In this document: piece by piece, positions 39,631-50,639 of the stretch | Layout of the letters: each line of letters starts with the position of its first letter | Position numbering within the stretch: the stretch's first letter is position 1 | From: Silene latifolia | Lineage: Eukaryota > Streptophyta > Magnoliopsida > Caryophyllales > Caryophyllaceae | Assembly: GCF_048544455.1 (NCBI RefSeq) | Contig: NC_133537.1 | Span: forward strand, 13,205,541 to 13,269,540 | Direction of reading: 5' to 3' | Length of the DNA stretch: 64,000 bases | Notes under the pieces: model-generated | The model's database searches: none | Seen by the model: only the letters and a program-made list of their open reading frames with translations | Told to the model about the DNA's origin: nothing | Made by a program: the position numbers and the translations under genes

Positions 39631-41190
39631 GTATTAAAAGTCGTACTAGAATCAATAGATGCATGTAGTAACCAGTAAGAAAAAAACTCATTTTTATATA
39701 ACGGATAAAGTTTAATAAAAAAGAAAAAAAAAAAAACTAACCCGACCGAATAACCCGTCCAAAATAACCTGACCTGTTCTTGACATGATACCCGAAATTC
39801 AAACCGGCCAAGCTTGACCTCATAACTTGAATTAACCCGATTAAATATGACCAACATGAATGTTTATTGTTATATAAGTCTATTATCCCCTAAATAACTT
39901 GAAATAAAATAATTGGACTCAAAAATAACCCGAACCCGGAATGAACCTGTATCCGCCCGAATTCTTACAAATCCAAAAGTAACCCAACCCGACTTCACTC
40001 AGTCCACACCTAACCCTGTTGACCTATTTGCCAGGTCTAGACGTGTGTAGTAGATATATAGTCCATTGTATCTTCGTTTTAACCACTAGACCGAACATTT
40101 TCGGTATAATTATGATACTTTTGAACTAAAATGCTAAGAATGGGATGGAGTTAGAGCACCATAAAAGTTTGGGAAGTGATCACAACTTATGAGATAGAAT
40201 GGAAATCCTAGGAGGCAGAAGTGAATTGGAAATATTTGTCTTATTTTTATTTTGGAATTGTTTCAACTTTTGAGAGAAGGAAAGGGCATAATCTCATAAA
40301 AATTTGGTGAGATGTGGACATAAATTGTTTTTATTTGTAAAATTATTTAGTACAATGTGTCAATGTTTATCTTTGAATTCACCTACGGACAAATTTGTCT
40401 TGTAGTTTCTAATCCGCCAAAAATGTACGATGATAGCCAGCATAAGATAATAATGTGACGTTTTGTATATTCCAAAAACAATAAAATAAAATAAAATAAA
40501 AATACTCATAAAAAAAAAAAAAAAAAACTCACTTTGTATTAGTGTTATTTCGCAACATTTCCCTATTTCGGCCGCCTCTTTCTAAAGAGCGCCACCGGGT
40601 AACGCCCAAATTGGGTGCCACCCTCTCACAACCATTTTTAATTGAAGGAGTCCCCACTCACCTATGTGAAAGGGTGGCGCCCAAATTGAGTGTCAATCGG
40701 TGACGCCCTTTCATTTTCCGCCCTTTCTAAATACCGAAAACAATGCAATTGGTATAATCGTTTACGGTGTACTATACATTATAGAATCTCTCATTTATGA
40801 TGAGAATTCTTACTACCCACACAATATCTAAATATGACATTTTACATTTGACAGCAAGTTGAAGAAGAGGAGAACACAATAGTCTTCCTGATTTGAGAAT
40901 AATTTCACATTTTTTTAACAAAATATCACAATCTTTTATTACTTCACCAAAATCACGACATTTCATTACACCCCTTCATTTGGACACTGCCTATAGTTTT
41001 ATACTATAAGAGTGTTCACTTTACAAGTTTAAGGGGGTTCCATCTTAAAACCAATTGACAATAGATAGAGTAACCTCTTGACTTATAAAATAGATTACAC
41101 TTCTTTCTTTATTGAATGTGAAAGACCTAATATATGATTCTTCACATCACCCGTCACAACATGTAACAATCACCATTCACCACTCATAGT
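39631..41190. other. Intergenic DNA with repeat debris
   Basis: Contains a hAT-like fragment rich in aacccga phrases and ending tttgccaggtctag (about 39735-40042). A GC-richer inverted stretch with ggcgcccaaattgagtg and ggtaacgcccaaattgggtg lies at about 40558-40730. No gene was supported. Confidence 0.45.
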
Positions 41191-41193
41191 GCC

Positions 41194-41490
41194 TATAAAA
41201 TGAGTTTGTGACATGTTTTTGAACCATTTGAACCAACCCTCTCTCTGCAGTCTGCACTAAACAGTTTTTGCAAGTCACAACACTTATAAACTTCACGTGT
41301 ATTATTGCTTGCTTATCTAAACTTACAAAAAGTAAAGAAAAGAAAAACTTCACGTGTAGTGTATTTCCTCTTTCTCTTTAAATTTGGCTTATACTGTGAT
41401 CATTTCGTTAACAGTTTTTGCAGTTATACGTATTAGTTTTGTTGGTTGTACTCTTTTTTATTTTAAGTTTTATTAAGTAAGAAAAAACAT
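41194..41490 (+). promoter_or_regulatory. Promoter and 5' leader of the NWWQGSLYY gene
   Basis: TATAAAA at 41194-41200 is the best core promoter. It would give a leader of roughly 260 nt before the ATG at 41491. Two G-box cores CACGTG (41294-41299 and 41351-41356) sit in a repeated aacttcacgtgta, 57 bp apart. In plants such sites bind bZIP or bHLH factors. Here that is inference only. Confidence 0.5.
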
Positions 41491-43083
41491 ATGGAGAACA
41501 AGAAGCAACACAAGGGTTGTTCTTCATCATCACTTGCTTCTCAGCTTTTTGGACCTCCTAAATCCGATGTTCTCGCTTCCATTTTCCCTCCTTCCAAGGT
41601 ATATACATATACTCGTACTAATAAGCAGTGTCTTACAGTGTGAGACGGTTCTTTTATTAGTTAAACAATCATTTATTGCCATTAGTAAATGAGTGTTTTT
41701 ATATATAAAATGAACTCACATACCATATGGTATTTGATTGTCATTAGTTACACTTTTTTTGGACCCGTTTCATGTGTCATTACCTCATTTTTCTTATACG
41801 TTAATCTTTATTAATCATAAAGGCTTGTTTTAATCATCTACGGAGTATAAACTAGCATATATGGATGACATGTTCGAAAATAAATGTAACTAGTTTAGCT
41901 TCGTGCAATGTATGCACAGTATATATAGAGTTTTTACTTTTTTAGTGTATTATATTTATGAAATTTAAATTAATTAATTTTAATTTTATTTTATTTTATT
42001 TTACGTTTCTTATCGTTATATTTTGATTTAAAAAATCAAAGTCAAAATCGTATTAATCGTGAAATGATTATTTCAATGAAAGTTTTTTTTATTAGTGAGA
42101 GATTAATGGTGTTATTTTATAAAATTTTACTGATATTATATTTTTAACCGCAACTTTTTATCATAAAAATCAATGAATTTTTTTAGTATGATTCTTTAAA
42201 CAAAAAAAATCTTTTTATATTATAAAAAGATTGGAGATAATTTTGTGTAGAATGTAAAATAATAAATGACATGAATATCACAAATAGGATTATAAATCTG
42301 AAAGATTATGTGTATTATAGCCCACAATATTTATAAAATATGCTAAAAATAACTAAACTTTATTTTAGAAAATATGTTTAGGCGGGAAAATTTGAAGTTT
42401 CGCCTATTCATTTAGTAAATAGGGATGAGACACAAGATGAAACATGTACGTTAATTAGTCGGTCGTTTCAGGGAGTGGGGCGAAATTATGCTTGCTCTGA
42501 GGTGAGAGGATCATGGCAGAAAGAGCCTTCTGGGTCTGAGAATCAGAAATTGAATACTCCTACCATACAAGGTATTCTCAAAATTATGAATATTACTCCT
42601 ACAGTATATGCTTATATCCTCAGATTTATGTCAGACAACCAGGCGACTAATAAAGATGGGAGCTCCATTTATGAGGAAGAGAGAGCGGAACCAAGTTATT
42701 TGAGCTCCTCACTTTATTACGGTGGTCAAGAAACTTACTTGAGATCGACCACTCATCAAACCTCCTACTCGTATCCTAAAGTGAGTTTTAGGCCTTCCGA
42801 TCCTCCTATATGCAATTAGTCTAGTCATAATGCAATGCAATAATGCCCTTTAAGGCCTTTATGATTTACATAAGTGGCTATATATGTTTCCTATGTTTTA
42901 GTTCAAGAAAGATGACGGTGAAGATGATTCGAGTGGAGCTGCAAGGGGTAACTGGTGGCAAGGTCGGTATCAAAATATCAGTATTCTTCACTATTCACTC
43001 GAATCATATCATTTGACCTTTGGGATTTATATTACCTTTGAACTATATTTTGAACTGTTTTTTCAGGATCACTTTACTACTAG
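41491..43083 (+). CDS. Conserved plant protein of unknown function, C-terminus NWWQGSLYY
   Basis: Five exons: 41491-41598, 42472-42571, 42635-42780, 42902-42962 and 43067-43083, giving 143 residues. The protein starts with a Ser-rich stretch and SLASQLFGPPKSDVLASIFPPSK. It has a central SSSLYYGGQ motif, an acidic KKDDGEDDSSGAA run, and ends ARGNWWQGSLYY. From memory of plant proteomes, short proteins with SSSxYYGGQ and a terminal NWWQGSLYY occur across flowering plants and are uncharacterised. No domain, signal peptide or membrane segment is visible. Intron 1 (873 bp) carries a Helitron. Intron 2 would be only 63 bp and stays open in frame, so retention would add 21 residues. The last exon encodes only SLYY and the stop. 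Confidence 0.82.
41889..42425 (-). mobile_element. Non-autonomous Helitron, family H1, copy 2, in intron 1
   Basis: Minus strand: A|TC start (TCCCTATTTACTAAATG) and CTAGT|T end, i.e. insertion exactly between host A and T, as Helitrons do. It is homologous along its length to 11981-12508. 537 bp, non-coding. It ends about 45 bp before the exon 2 acceptor of its host gene. Confidence 0.8.
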
Positions 43084-44276
43084 TATTCGGCCGACTACTT
43101 TTAAGTGGATACTCTAGTTTCTGAGGTATTATGACCAAAATTCAGTTAGATTCTTATTATTTGTTAGCAAAGCACCGAAATACTGTTGATAGATAGTTAA
43201 AAGCAGGGGATTGATTCTATGAATTAAACAAAAATGCTGTCTGTTTTTTGCAGGAAACTATGTATTGTCAAATACTGTTGACAAAGGTTTTAGTCCTCAG
43301 TCTATCTACTTAACTAAAACGGAGAATAAGCCGTGGATGAACAATCGATCTAATGGCGTCCTAGATATAGATCACAGTGTCTAGTTTTTCTCCTATGTAT
43401 GGCGACTTTTTGTTGCCGGTAGTTTCATTCCGTTTCCTTTTAACTGCATAATGCTGTCAAATTTCTGTAGGAATGTGCTTCTATGTATAATATATCCATG
43501 TCATGTATCGAAAACAAGCGTTTATTTATATATATATGAAATGTTTAGCTGAACTGAATTAAATTGAATTGAATTGAACGTAATGGAGCTAAGCTGAACT
43601 AAACGGGGCCTTAGACACTTTACAGCCAGAACCAGTTGTTTCGTAAAATTTGAGGCCATCCAACAGGTATTCAAAACGTATGGTTACAAGGCGAGGATTC
43701 AGGAATACATATATGATGACGTCGTAATTATCTTACATGGAATCTGACATTCCCAAGGTATCAGGAAGCCTCATTCGTAGAATTTTTTGTCGATAAAAGA
43801 AAAGGAAACGTATGGAATGAATTCCATTACCAATTTGCTCAAAGAATGTAAAATCATCCTGAAATGCTGTTAAGTGAGTAATGTCAGCTCCAAGAATATG
43901 TCTTTCTCACTGTCAAGGGACCATAAACACGAAGCATATCCGCCTTTTGTCCTTCAATCTTCTTTCACAAGTCTCGATTATTGGCCTCAAACATTACAAG
44001 TCAACTACTGAGTTTCATAATTCACGAATCTCAACAGTTGACGGTATTCATGATTCGCCTCTTGGTACTCGACAGAATAACCTTTGTCGCTCTGAGACCA
44101 ATTATACTAATTTTTGATCTTGTTACAAGAAACAATGTTATTTCCGGTTCAAAGAGAGCTACAACGAGTAATACTAATTTAGACGGGTTTTGAGGATTGT
44201 ACACGACAAGAAAAGCGTTGCTTACAGACTGAAAAATATCGACTGATCAAACCAACTACTTAAACATTATCGAACT
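43084..44276. other. Spacer between convergent genes
   Basis: It holds the 3' flank of the gene ending at 43083 and, from the right, that of the gene ending at 44277 on the minus strand. Short chance frames occur, but none with recognisable features. A run of near-repeated gaactgaattaaattgaattg-like text (shortened) lies at about 43550. Confidence 0.45.
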
Positions 44277-44834
44277 TCAAGATGTAAACGCGTGCAAAAC
44301 AATACAAACGTAAAAAACGAGAGCCAAGGGGACTAACACCAAAAGAGGGATACAAGCGGCCAACGTATAAAAACCGTGACAAACCAACATTCCCAGCTTA
44401 ATTTGAACCAAATTAACCAAAGCCAACATCAAGAAAACACAACCACATACAGAACCACCAGCACAAGCCAATATCCCGATCCTCAACAACACGGTATTAA
44501 CACTTACTACCGTGAGATTCCTCCCTCGACTGCCCTCATACCCGTCACTTGTGGCCGTTAATTTTATCACTTGCTTGATGGCAGAGGCAATGAGGCTAGA
44601 AAACAGAAAAGAGCTAAACGAGAACACGTGGTATACAATTAGGGCCTCGGCTTCTTGGGTACGAGCCAAGCATGATGAAGAGGTCACGTTGGACTTGTTT
44701 ACGAGGGTGTAATGCGGTTTGGTAGGGTCCGTATCCGCATTCACGATGCCTAAGAACAGAGCTATGGTAAATAAGGAGTTCACATTTACTATGCCATCTA
44801 AGGCCATGATATGGATAGGTGTTGTGCCCGCCAT
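44277..44834 (-). CDS. Four-helix plant membrane protein, MEE60-like
   Basis: Single-exon ORF of 185 residues. It opens MAGTTPIHIMALDGIVNVNS and has four hydrophobic segments, at about residues 17-33, 66-88, 113-140 and 156-180. A polar loop (34-65) contains two potential N-glycosylation sites, and there is a second loop at 90-112. The conserved-looking phrases ALDGIVNVNSLFT, FSFSSFLFSSL and VNLVQIKLGML resemble the Arabidopsis MATERNAL EFFECT EMBRYO ARREST 60 family. That is recalled from memory, not searched. The biochemical role of the family is not established, so none is claimed. There are no internal stops and the length suits the family. It is transcribed away from the tRNA gene and convergent with the gene to its left. 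Confidence 0.75.
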   Translation of the reverse strand: MAGTTPIHIMALDGIVNVNSLFTIALFLGIVNADTDPTKPHYTLVNKSNVTSSSCLARTQEAEALIVYHVFSFSSFLFSSLIASAIKQVIKLTATSDGYEGSRGRNLTVVSVNTVLLRIGILACAGGSVCGCVFLMLALVNLVQIKLGMLVCHGFYTLAACIPLLVLVPLALVFYVCIVLHAFTS

Positions 44835-45041
44835 TATTTTCGACTGATTTTTGTTATGAAAATTGAAATCGTTTCGATTGTTAACTAAATTTGTGATTTG
44901 TTTTGAAAAAAATTGAAGATAGACAAAAATTTGGGCTTTACGTTTAAAGTTAGGTGATTAAAGAGAAGAGAAACTTGCAAGCAACAATGAGACTGACTTG
45001 TAAGAAAATGTTACCTATATGAAAAATTGTATAAAAAATAA

Positions 45042-45113
45042 CGCCGTTGCCGGGGATCGAACCCGGGTCACCCGCGTGACAGGCGGGAATACTTACCACT
45101 ATACTACAACGAC
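45042..45113 (-). tRNA. tRNA-Asp (anticodon GTC)
   Basis: On the minus strand the 72-nt sequence starts GTCGTTGTAGTATAGTGG and folds as a standard cloverleaf. The acceptor stem is GTCGTTG/CAACGGC with discriminator G. The anticodon stem CCCGC/GCGGG encloses anticodon GTC. The TPsiC arm is CCGGG-TTCGATC-CCCGG. Box A TAGTATAGTGG and box B GGTTCGATCCC are intact. A T6 run follows just downstream (minus strand), a good Pol III terminator. No intron. The 3' end is partly complementary to the PBS of both Retand-like elements. Confidence 0.97.
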
Positions 45114-45762
45114 TTGGTTGTTAGGAATTGCTCTAGTATTCTTACGAAAATAAAAATCCCTTAAATTATTAGTATCAACTTACTCTTGTGTAATACCCCT
45201 AGTAGATTTAAATTTTCTGGCAAATCAATCAACTGAATCGGGTTCATGTTGGGCCAACTTGGGCTGGGTTATTTTCGAGTTTGCAAGAATTTGGGTTGGG
45301 AGGGGTGGATCATTTTTGGGTCTAATATAAACAAGTTCTTTAGGGATAATGGTTAGTTTGCAACAATAAACATTCGGACGGTCATATCGGTTCTTGTCAA
45401 TTCGAGTTAAGGGTCATCCCCGGATCCTTAGTTCAGGTGTTGGATCGGATATTGGTTGGGTGAATTAGGTCCGATCATTCAGGTGCCAAATCTACTAGCA
45501 AGTTATGGAATTATTTCGAACAAAATCGAAAATAAACCGAAAGATGTCATTAATGGTTTACACACATACAACACAGAAATGTTCAAAGAAGCGATTCAAT
45601 AGCAGGCATTATTACTTTTGTTCTGCGGAAATGATAAAAGACTGATGGAAACCAGACAAGATATATTACATAAATTCACATAAAATCAAACACACTAGCA
45701 CGAGAACGAATACAACGTTGAGAGCATTCCTTGGTCATTCACCGAGTATGAGCCGTGGTTGG
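45114..45762. other. Spacer between tRNA-Asp and the stress protein gene
   Basis: Contains a fragment rich in gggttcatgttgggcc and similar phrases (about 45230-45490), like the interior of hAT-type MITEs, bounded by ctagtagattt and aaatctactag. The part next to 45763 is presumably the 3' untranslated region of the gene on its right. Confidence 0.4.
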
Positions 45763-47793
45763 TTAATGGTGGTTTTTAGCCTTAACCACTGTCACTGGGC
45801 ATGCTGCATGCTCTAGCACATAGCTCGTCACGCTTCCCATCAACACCCTGATCATTCATTCCGAAAACCAATCAATTTAATTAATCAGGTCGATTTGAAA
45901 TTGTATTTTAGGAAGAGAAGATTTTTGAATGTTTACCTTTGAATAGAGCTAAGGCCTCTGCTTCCCATTATTAGAGCATCTAGTTCATGGGCTCCAACCG
46001 CTTCACAAACTTTCTCCCTTGCATCTCCCCAGTAAATTTTACCGAGGACGGTTACCTAAGGAAAATCGGTCAATGTATCAAAAACTTCTCGAATCATGAC
46101 ACTTTGTGAAATTATAAAAGGGCATCGGTCACACCAGCAACAATGACCTAAGAAATTAATTGCTACTGAAATGATTCGATCTAAAATCAGTTATCATTTA
46201 ACAATCAAATGGGTCTCAGACTACTCTCAGCTCTAAGGCTCTACAGCTCATTGAGCTTCATCACAGATTCACAGTCTATGGATCACGTCAAACGACTAAA
46301 GATTACTGTTAACCAACCAATTAAAGAATATCAATCGGTTAACTAAGTACTCCCTCCATTCAACTTTTATCACCCCACTTCAATATAATACCTCTCACAT
46401 AAATTAGAGAAATGGGGTGATAATTGTTGAATGGAGGGAGTAGTACTTAATGAGAAGAACAGAAGAGATACAGGCTACAGACAGTACAGAAATAAAATGA
46501 TTGGTGTTATAGAGGATCATACAGGTACCAGACTACCGCGCTACATCTATACCGAGCTAAAAGAGTCATAGACTGTATAGTGTATACATGCAGGAAGTTT
46601 GTTTTGCGGAATTATCAGGATAAAAGTAGATTACTCTAAGAACGTCTCATATAAGAATATGTATAAAACAAGAAAAATGTAACAAATTCATGCAAGCGTG
46701 TCGACTACCTGAAGCTGGTTGGCAATTGTGTCAAGTAAGCCAAGGACCTCAGGATCAATTTCCACTCCATAGCCATGCATCACCCCGGCGTTGTGGAGCT
46801 CAGCAAACGGTATCAAAGCTGCCATTTTTTAAAACAAACGAAAAAAAATCAGTCAACCCAACCTATGATTATCACATTTTTTAGCCATTAATCTTTACTT
46901 CCAGAAAAATGAGATTGCGTGATTAGATGGAGTATTAGATCATTATTTTTCTCTCCATCCCATCAACAGTTGACCATCAAATCGTCACGTACCAAAATTT
47001 GGCCGTTTAAAGGAAAAGGAGAGGGGTAGGAAACAGAGAGGATCCAAATTGCATCGGATGGTAATCCGTTTTGTAACATGCAAATGGTAGATCCTACACA
47101 ACTAAGTGTCACTCGCCGGCGGCAAGACTTTGGTAAGTCTTAAAGACAAGACTCACTCAATGCTATCAATAATCTAAAAAATTTTAACAAAGTTTTAAGT
47201 TGAGTCATCCAATGATTGAATCCCAAATCCCAAGTATCTTTTTGTTTTTGTTTTTTTCTTTAAGTTTGTAGAAAAATAAGTGGAATGAAAAAGTAGAGTC
47301 TTAAGTCTCAACAATAAAAAAATAAGCAGATGTGACACAGTCTTAAAAGACTTTGATAAATCCTACCAATAATCATAAGTTTCTCTTCAAACAAAAGTAT
47401 CCATCTTTTAAGTCTTAAGTTATAAACGGGTCAAATATAATTCCAATTGCACGATTAGGACAAACCTTTTGTTATTCTCTATAGATCCTTAAACAAGAAT
47501 TTGTGTTCCCAAAAACCCAAGACCTAAGCGAGAAGGCAAGGTCGAATTATCATACAACGGTCTTATTTGGAAATTTACGAAACAAAAGACGACTAATCAG
47601 TAAAGAAAAGAAAAAACATACGAGAACCGGTGTCGACCCAAATAAGGTTACGAGATTCCAATGCTTGACGATGCTTAACATGGATAACAATAAGTGTATC
47701 CTCTTTCTTCAATAATCCATCAATTGCCCATTTTAGTGCTGCTTTGCTTCCTTCTGAGAAATCCATGGCAACTCCTATCCTTCTCCCTGCCAT
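45763..47793 (-). CDS. Universal stress protein (UspA domain), 161 aa
   Basis: Four exons on the minus strand: 47793-47622, 46818-46709, 46055-45937 and 45847-45763. All have GT-AG signals, 162 codons including stop. The N-terminus GRRIGVAMDFSEGSKAALKW is the usual first strand and helix, with the Asp that contacts nucleotide in ATP-binding members. SPLIPFAELHNAGVMHGYGV is typical of plant USPs. The nucleotide motif G-x2-G-x9-G-S is complete (Gly125, Gly128, Gly138-Ser139). It ends CPVTVVKAKNHH. It is a single-domain, probably cytosolic or nuclear protein of the family's usual length. Plant USPs are linked to stress and hypoxia responses, but the specific role is unknown. Intron 2 holds a Stowaway-like MITE (46350-46440). 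Confidence 0.93.
46350..46440. mobile_element. Stowaway-like hairpin MITE in intron 2 of the stress protein gene
   Basis: 91 bp: ctccctccattcaac at one end and gttgaatggagggag at the other, with ttttatcacccca mirrored by tggggtgataatt. The near-perfect hairpin is flanked by TA. Confidence 0.8.
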
Positions 47794-48606
47794 TGTTATC
47801 TTTTCTTTGCTTGTTACAACTTTGAGCTTGAGTTATGTATGATCTGCAACAAAATGTGATTAGTTTACCTTTTATATTCTTGGTGAGACGTATTTTAATG
47901 AAACGTAAACAAATAATTGAGACGGAAGGAAATTGAGATGGGAGGTGTTTGTTGACTTTACCTTGGTGGATGAAGAAGATGGTGGGATTCAACAAATGGC
48001 AACTAGAATGATATTCAACTTGAGAGTTTTATTTAGTTATGAATATTATGATGATGGGTTGTCTTTTTCATTTTGTTATCGTAATTTAATCATTGTTTTC
48101 AACAACTAGTATAGAATAGAATATGAATATAATCTAATTTTTTTGTTTATAATACGATAAATAAAAGGAGAATACTTAAAAGATATACATATTAATATGG
48201 TGTAATTTGCTCCGTTTTACTCTTAGAGTGTGTTTGGATTGAGGGATTTGGAGGGAAAAGAAAGGGAGAGAAAGTAGAGTATTTAAAATTCCTTATTTAG
48301 ATAGTAAATAAGGGTGGAGCGAAATAGAGGGGAAGAGATTTGGAAGGACTCATTTTCTCTTATCCAAGTCAAATCAAAATTTCTACATAATAGACAAGAT
48401 TTGGAAGAAAATTGTATTCAAACACTCACATCTCATTTGTCCTCCCCTTCCCTTACCTTCCTTATTCTTCCCTCCTCCCCCTCTCTCCATTTTCCCTCCA
48501 CTTTTGCTATCAAAACACACCCTTAAAAAAATATGTTTGTTTCATAAGAGGACATAAGCCAATTGAAGATATAGTGGGTCAAATAATTTGTGCTAATTAT
48601 TTATTC
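47794..48606. other. 5' flank of the stress protein gene and intergenic DNA
   Basis: Upstream leader and promoter region for the minus-strand gene at 47793. No clear TATA box was chosen. Further right is AT-rich sequence with a gggagagaaagtagag stretch mirrored by ctccccttccctt, probably another small inverted element (about 48238-48520). Confidence 0.4.
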
Positions 48607-48746
48607 GGTTTTTCTAATGTGTGTCCTAAGGGTATATACTAAGACACCATAAAAAAAAATTCTCGGGATAATTTCATAATATACTCAGAATCTTTCTTTT
48701 TATTGCTTCTTAATGTATACCCTTATGACACACGTTAGAAAAACCC
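48607..48746. mobile_element. TIR MITE (ggtttttctaa ends), intact relative of the outer left nest
   Basis: 140 bp with ends ggtttttctaatgtgtgtcc and ttatgacacacgttagaaaaacc and inner inverted ggtatatactaa / ttaatgtatacc. It is the same end family as 267-11565. Confidence 0.7.
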
Positions 48747-48992
48747 CTTACTAATTTAATTGATTGTACGGAGTAACACTTGCTAATTGATATTGCAAGT
48801 TGATCGTATCACTTTTTTATTGTGTGGTTGAGTTTGGATATTCCAAGTGTTGTCTTCATTTGGAGTTGTTACATGTGCGACCCTTGATGTACTGATATTT
48901 GTCGAACCTCTACCTTATATAGTTATATGTATAAGTTGGTCGTATCACTTTTTTATTAATTTCCCCAAATAAAATAAAGCAATTGTATATTA

Positions 48993-49081
48993 CTCTGTTT
49001 GTTCCAGTGATATATTTACATTTCTTTTATTTTCCCTCGGAAAATAAAGGAAGTGTAAATATATCACTGGAGCGGAGGGAG
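48993..49081. mobile_element. Stowaway-like hairpin MITE
   Basis: About 89 bp: ctctgtttgttccagtgata ... tatcactggagcggagggag, with agtgtaaatatatcactgg mirrored by the left arm, between TA dinucleotides. One end has drifted. Confidence 0.65.
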
Positions 49082-49262
49082 TAATCACTGAGATAAAGGG
49101 AGTAGTTAATTTAAAGTAATATTAGGGATTTGCCCTCCAAAAAGCTAATTTGATGTAACATGGTTAATAAAGTTAATAAGTTAGAATTATTACTTGATCG
49201 ATATGAGAACTAACGTCCATAATTGATTAATTTGTCGAATTTAATTAATTTTGTGAGGAAAG

Positions 49263-49441
49263 GTTTTTCTAACCCATGCCCACTAGGTATAGAATAAGAA
49301 ACCAAAATAAAAAAGAATTAAATGCTATTTTTATGGGAAATTGCAATTTCCCATCACCTTTACTTCTCTTTAAAAAAAACACTTAATTCTTTTCTATTTT
49401 GGTTTTATATCCTATACCTAGTGGGTAAAGGTTAGAAAAAC
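49263..49441. mobile_element. Hairpin MITE with ~55-bp inverted ends
   Basis: The left arm gtttttctaacccatgccc, actaggtata and accaaaataaaaaagaatt returns inverted on the right (aattcttttctattttggt, tatacctagtgggta, ggttagaaaaac). Non-coding. The tip resembles the ggtttttctaa family, but the interior differs. Confidence 0.7.
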
Positions 49442-50014
49442 TCATACTGTAATTGTAATTGCAATTGCTTGGAAATGCTTGGTTATTTCATTCCTCTATA
49501 AAGAGGTATTATACAAGTTCACAAATTGTTATATAGGACAGTCTCTTATCATGAGACCACTCCAGTAAGTAAAGCCCAAAACAAACACAAATAACTACTC
49601 TATTTTTCCAGAGAGAAAAGAAAGTTGCAGCTTATGATTCTCGTCCTTCTCTAAGCCTAAACCGCTTGATCAATGCCCGAAATCCTTCATCGCCAATCTC
49701 GTCTGGACCATTTGGTTAGCCCATGAATGACGATCCTCCTTGCAGCCCCTCCGCGGCTCCACCGCATGTATTCATTCCAAGGCTATGAGTTTTCAAATTT
49801 AGATATTAGATTGGCAAACTACCCTTAAAAAGCCAAAAATCATACTTTAAATTAATCTCACTCTTAAATCATCAAGTTTTCAAAATAAAGATACTAATCC
49901 TTAAACTAAAATATCACAATGAAAAAATTAACTCAAAACTATAAACATAAAACCAAAAAATAAAGACTTAGTTATCAAATTAAAATGACAAGTTTTGAAA
50001 TTAAAACTATTATC

Positions 50015-50504
50015 TATGGGTGTTAATGAGACGAGACAGCTCGCGAGCAACTCGAGATCGGCTCGGTCAAAGCTCGGCTCGTGCGAGCTCGGCTCGAGAG
50101 TTTAACGAGTCAAGCCGAGCAAACGCTGACTCCACTCGAAAAGCTCGCGAGCGGCTCGAACTTGTGTGATTATATAAGATATTGCTCATATGTTATAAAA
50201 ATATTTTACCATGATTATATATTTGTATCACACATATCAAATGTCTCGGTGATTTGCCAAAAATATTTTTACAAATAACCTTCGAACCTTCTTATTGAAA
50301 ATATCGGAAGAAAAAAAAAAGCAAAAAACTAGCAATATTATATAGGCTCGATTGAGCTCGAGCTCGCATTAAAGCTCGCAAACTTGATAACAAGCACATT
50401 TTTTTCAAGCTCGGGTAAGCTTGAGATCGGCTCGATCTTGAGTTATGGTTCTTGAGCACAAGCCGAGCAAGGCCAAGCTCGGGCTCGGCTCGTTAACACC
50501 CCCA
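50015..50504. mobile_element. hAT-like MITE, 8-bp target duplication
   Basis: 490 bp with ends tatgggtgttaatgag and, inverted, tgggggtgttaacgag, flanked by the perfect duplication ctattatc (50007-50014, 50505-50512). The interior is dominated by gctcggctcg and gagctcggctcg phrases in both orientations. No coding sequence beyond chance frames. Confidence 0.85.
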
Positions 50505-50639
50505 CTATTATCCCATACCAAATCTTTTATCAGGAAAAAAAAACATTCTTTGAGGATGTAAATCTCACAATATATGATGAATATATCGGTTTGAGGATTT
50601 TGCACAATATACATAAGCCACTTAAGCCATCGACTGATA

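Noticed and set aside
39735-40042. hAT-like MITE ending tttgccaggtctag
   Set aside because: Only the right end and the aacccga-rich interior are recognisable. No matching left end or target duplication was found, so it is not listed as a bounded element.
43881-44193. Two overlapping frames of 70-78 codons downstream of the MEE60-like gene
   Set aside because: They lie in the probable 3' region of a minus-strand gene, show no family resemblance and overlap each other.
45190-45500. Possible TIR element between tRNA-Asp and the stress protein gene
   Set aside because: ctagtagattt and its inverse bracket a repeat-like core, but the ends do not extend and no target duplication was seen.
47503-47715. 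70-codon plus-strand frame
   Set aside because: It is antisense to exon 1 and intron 1 of the universal stress protein gene.
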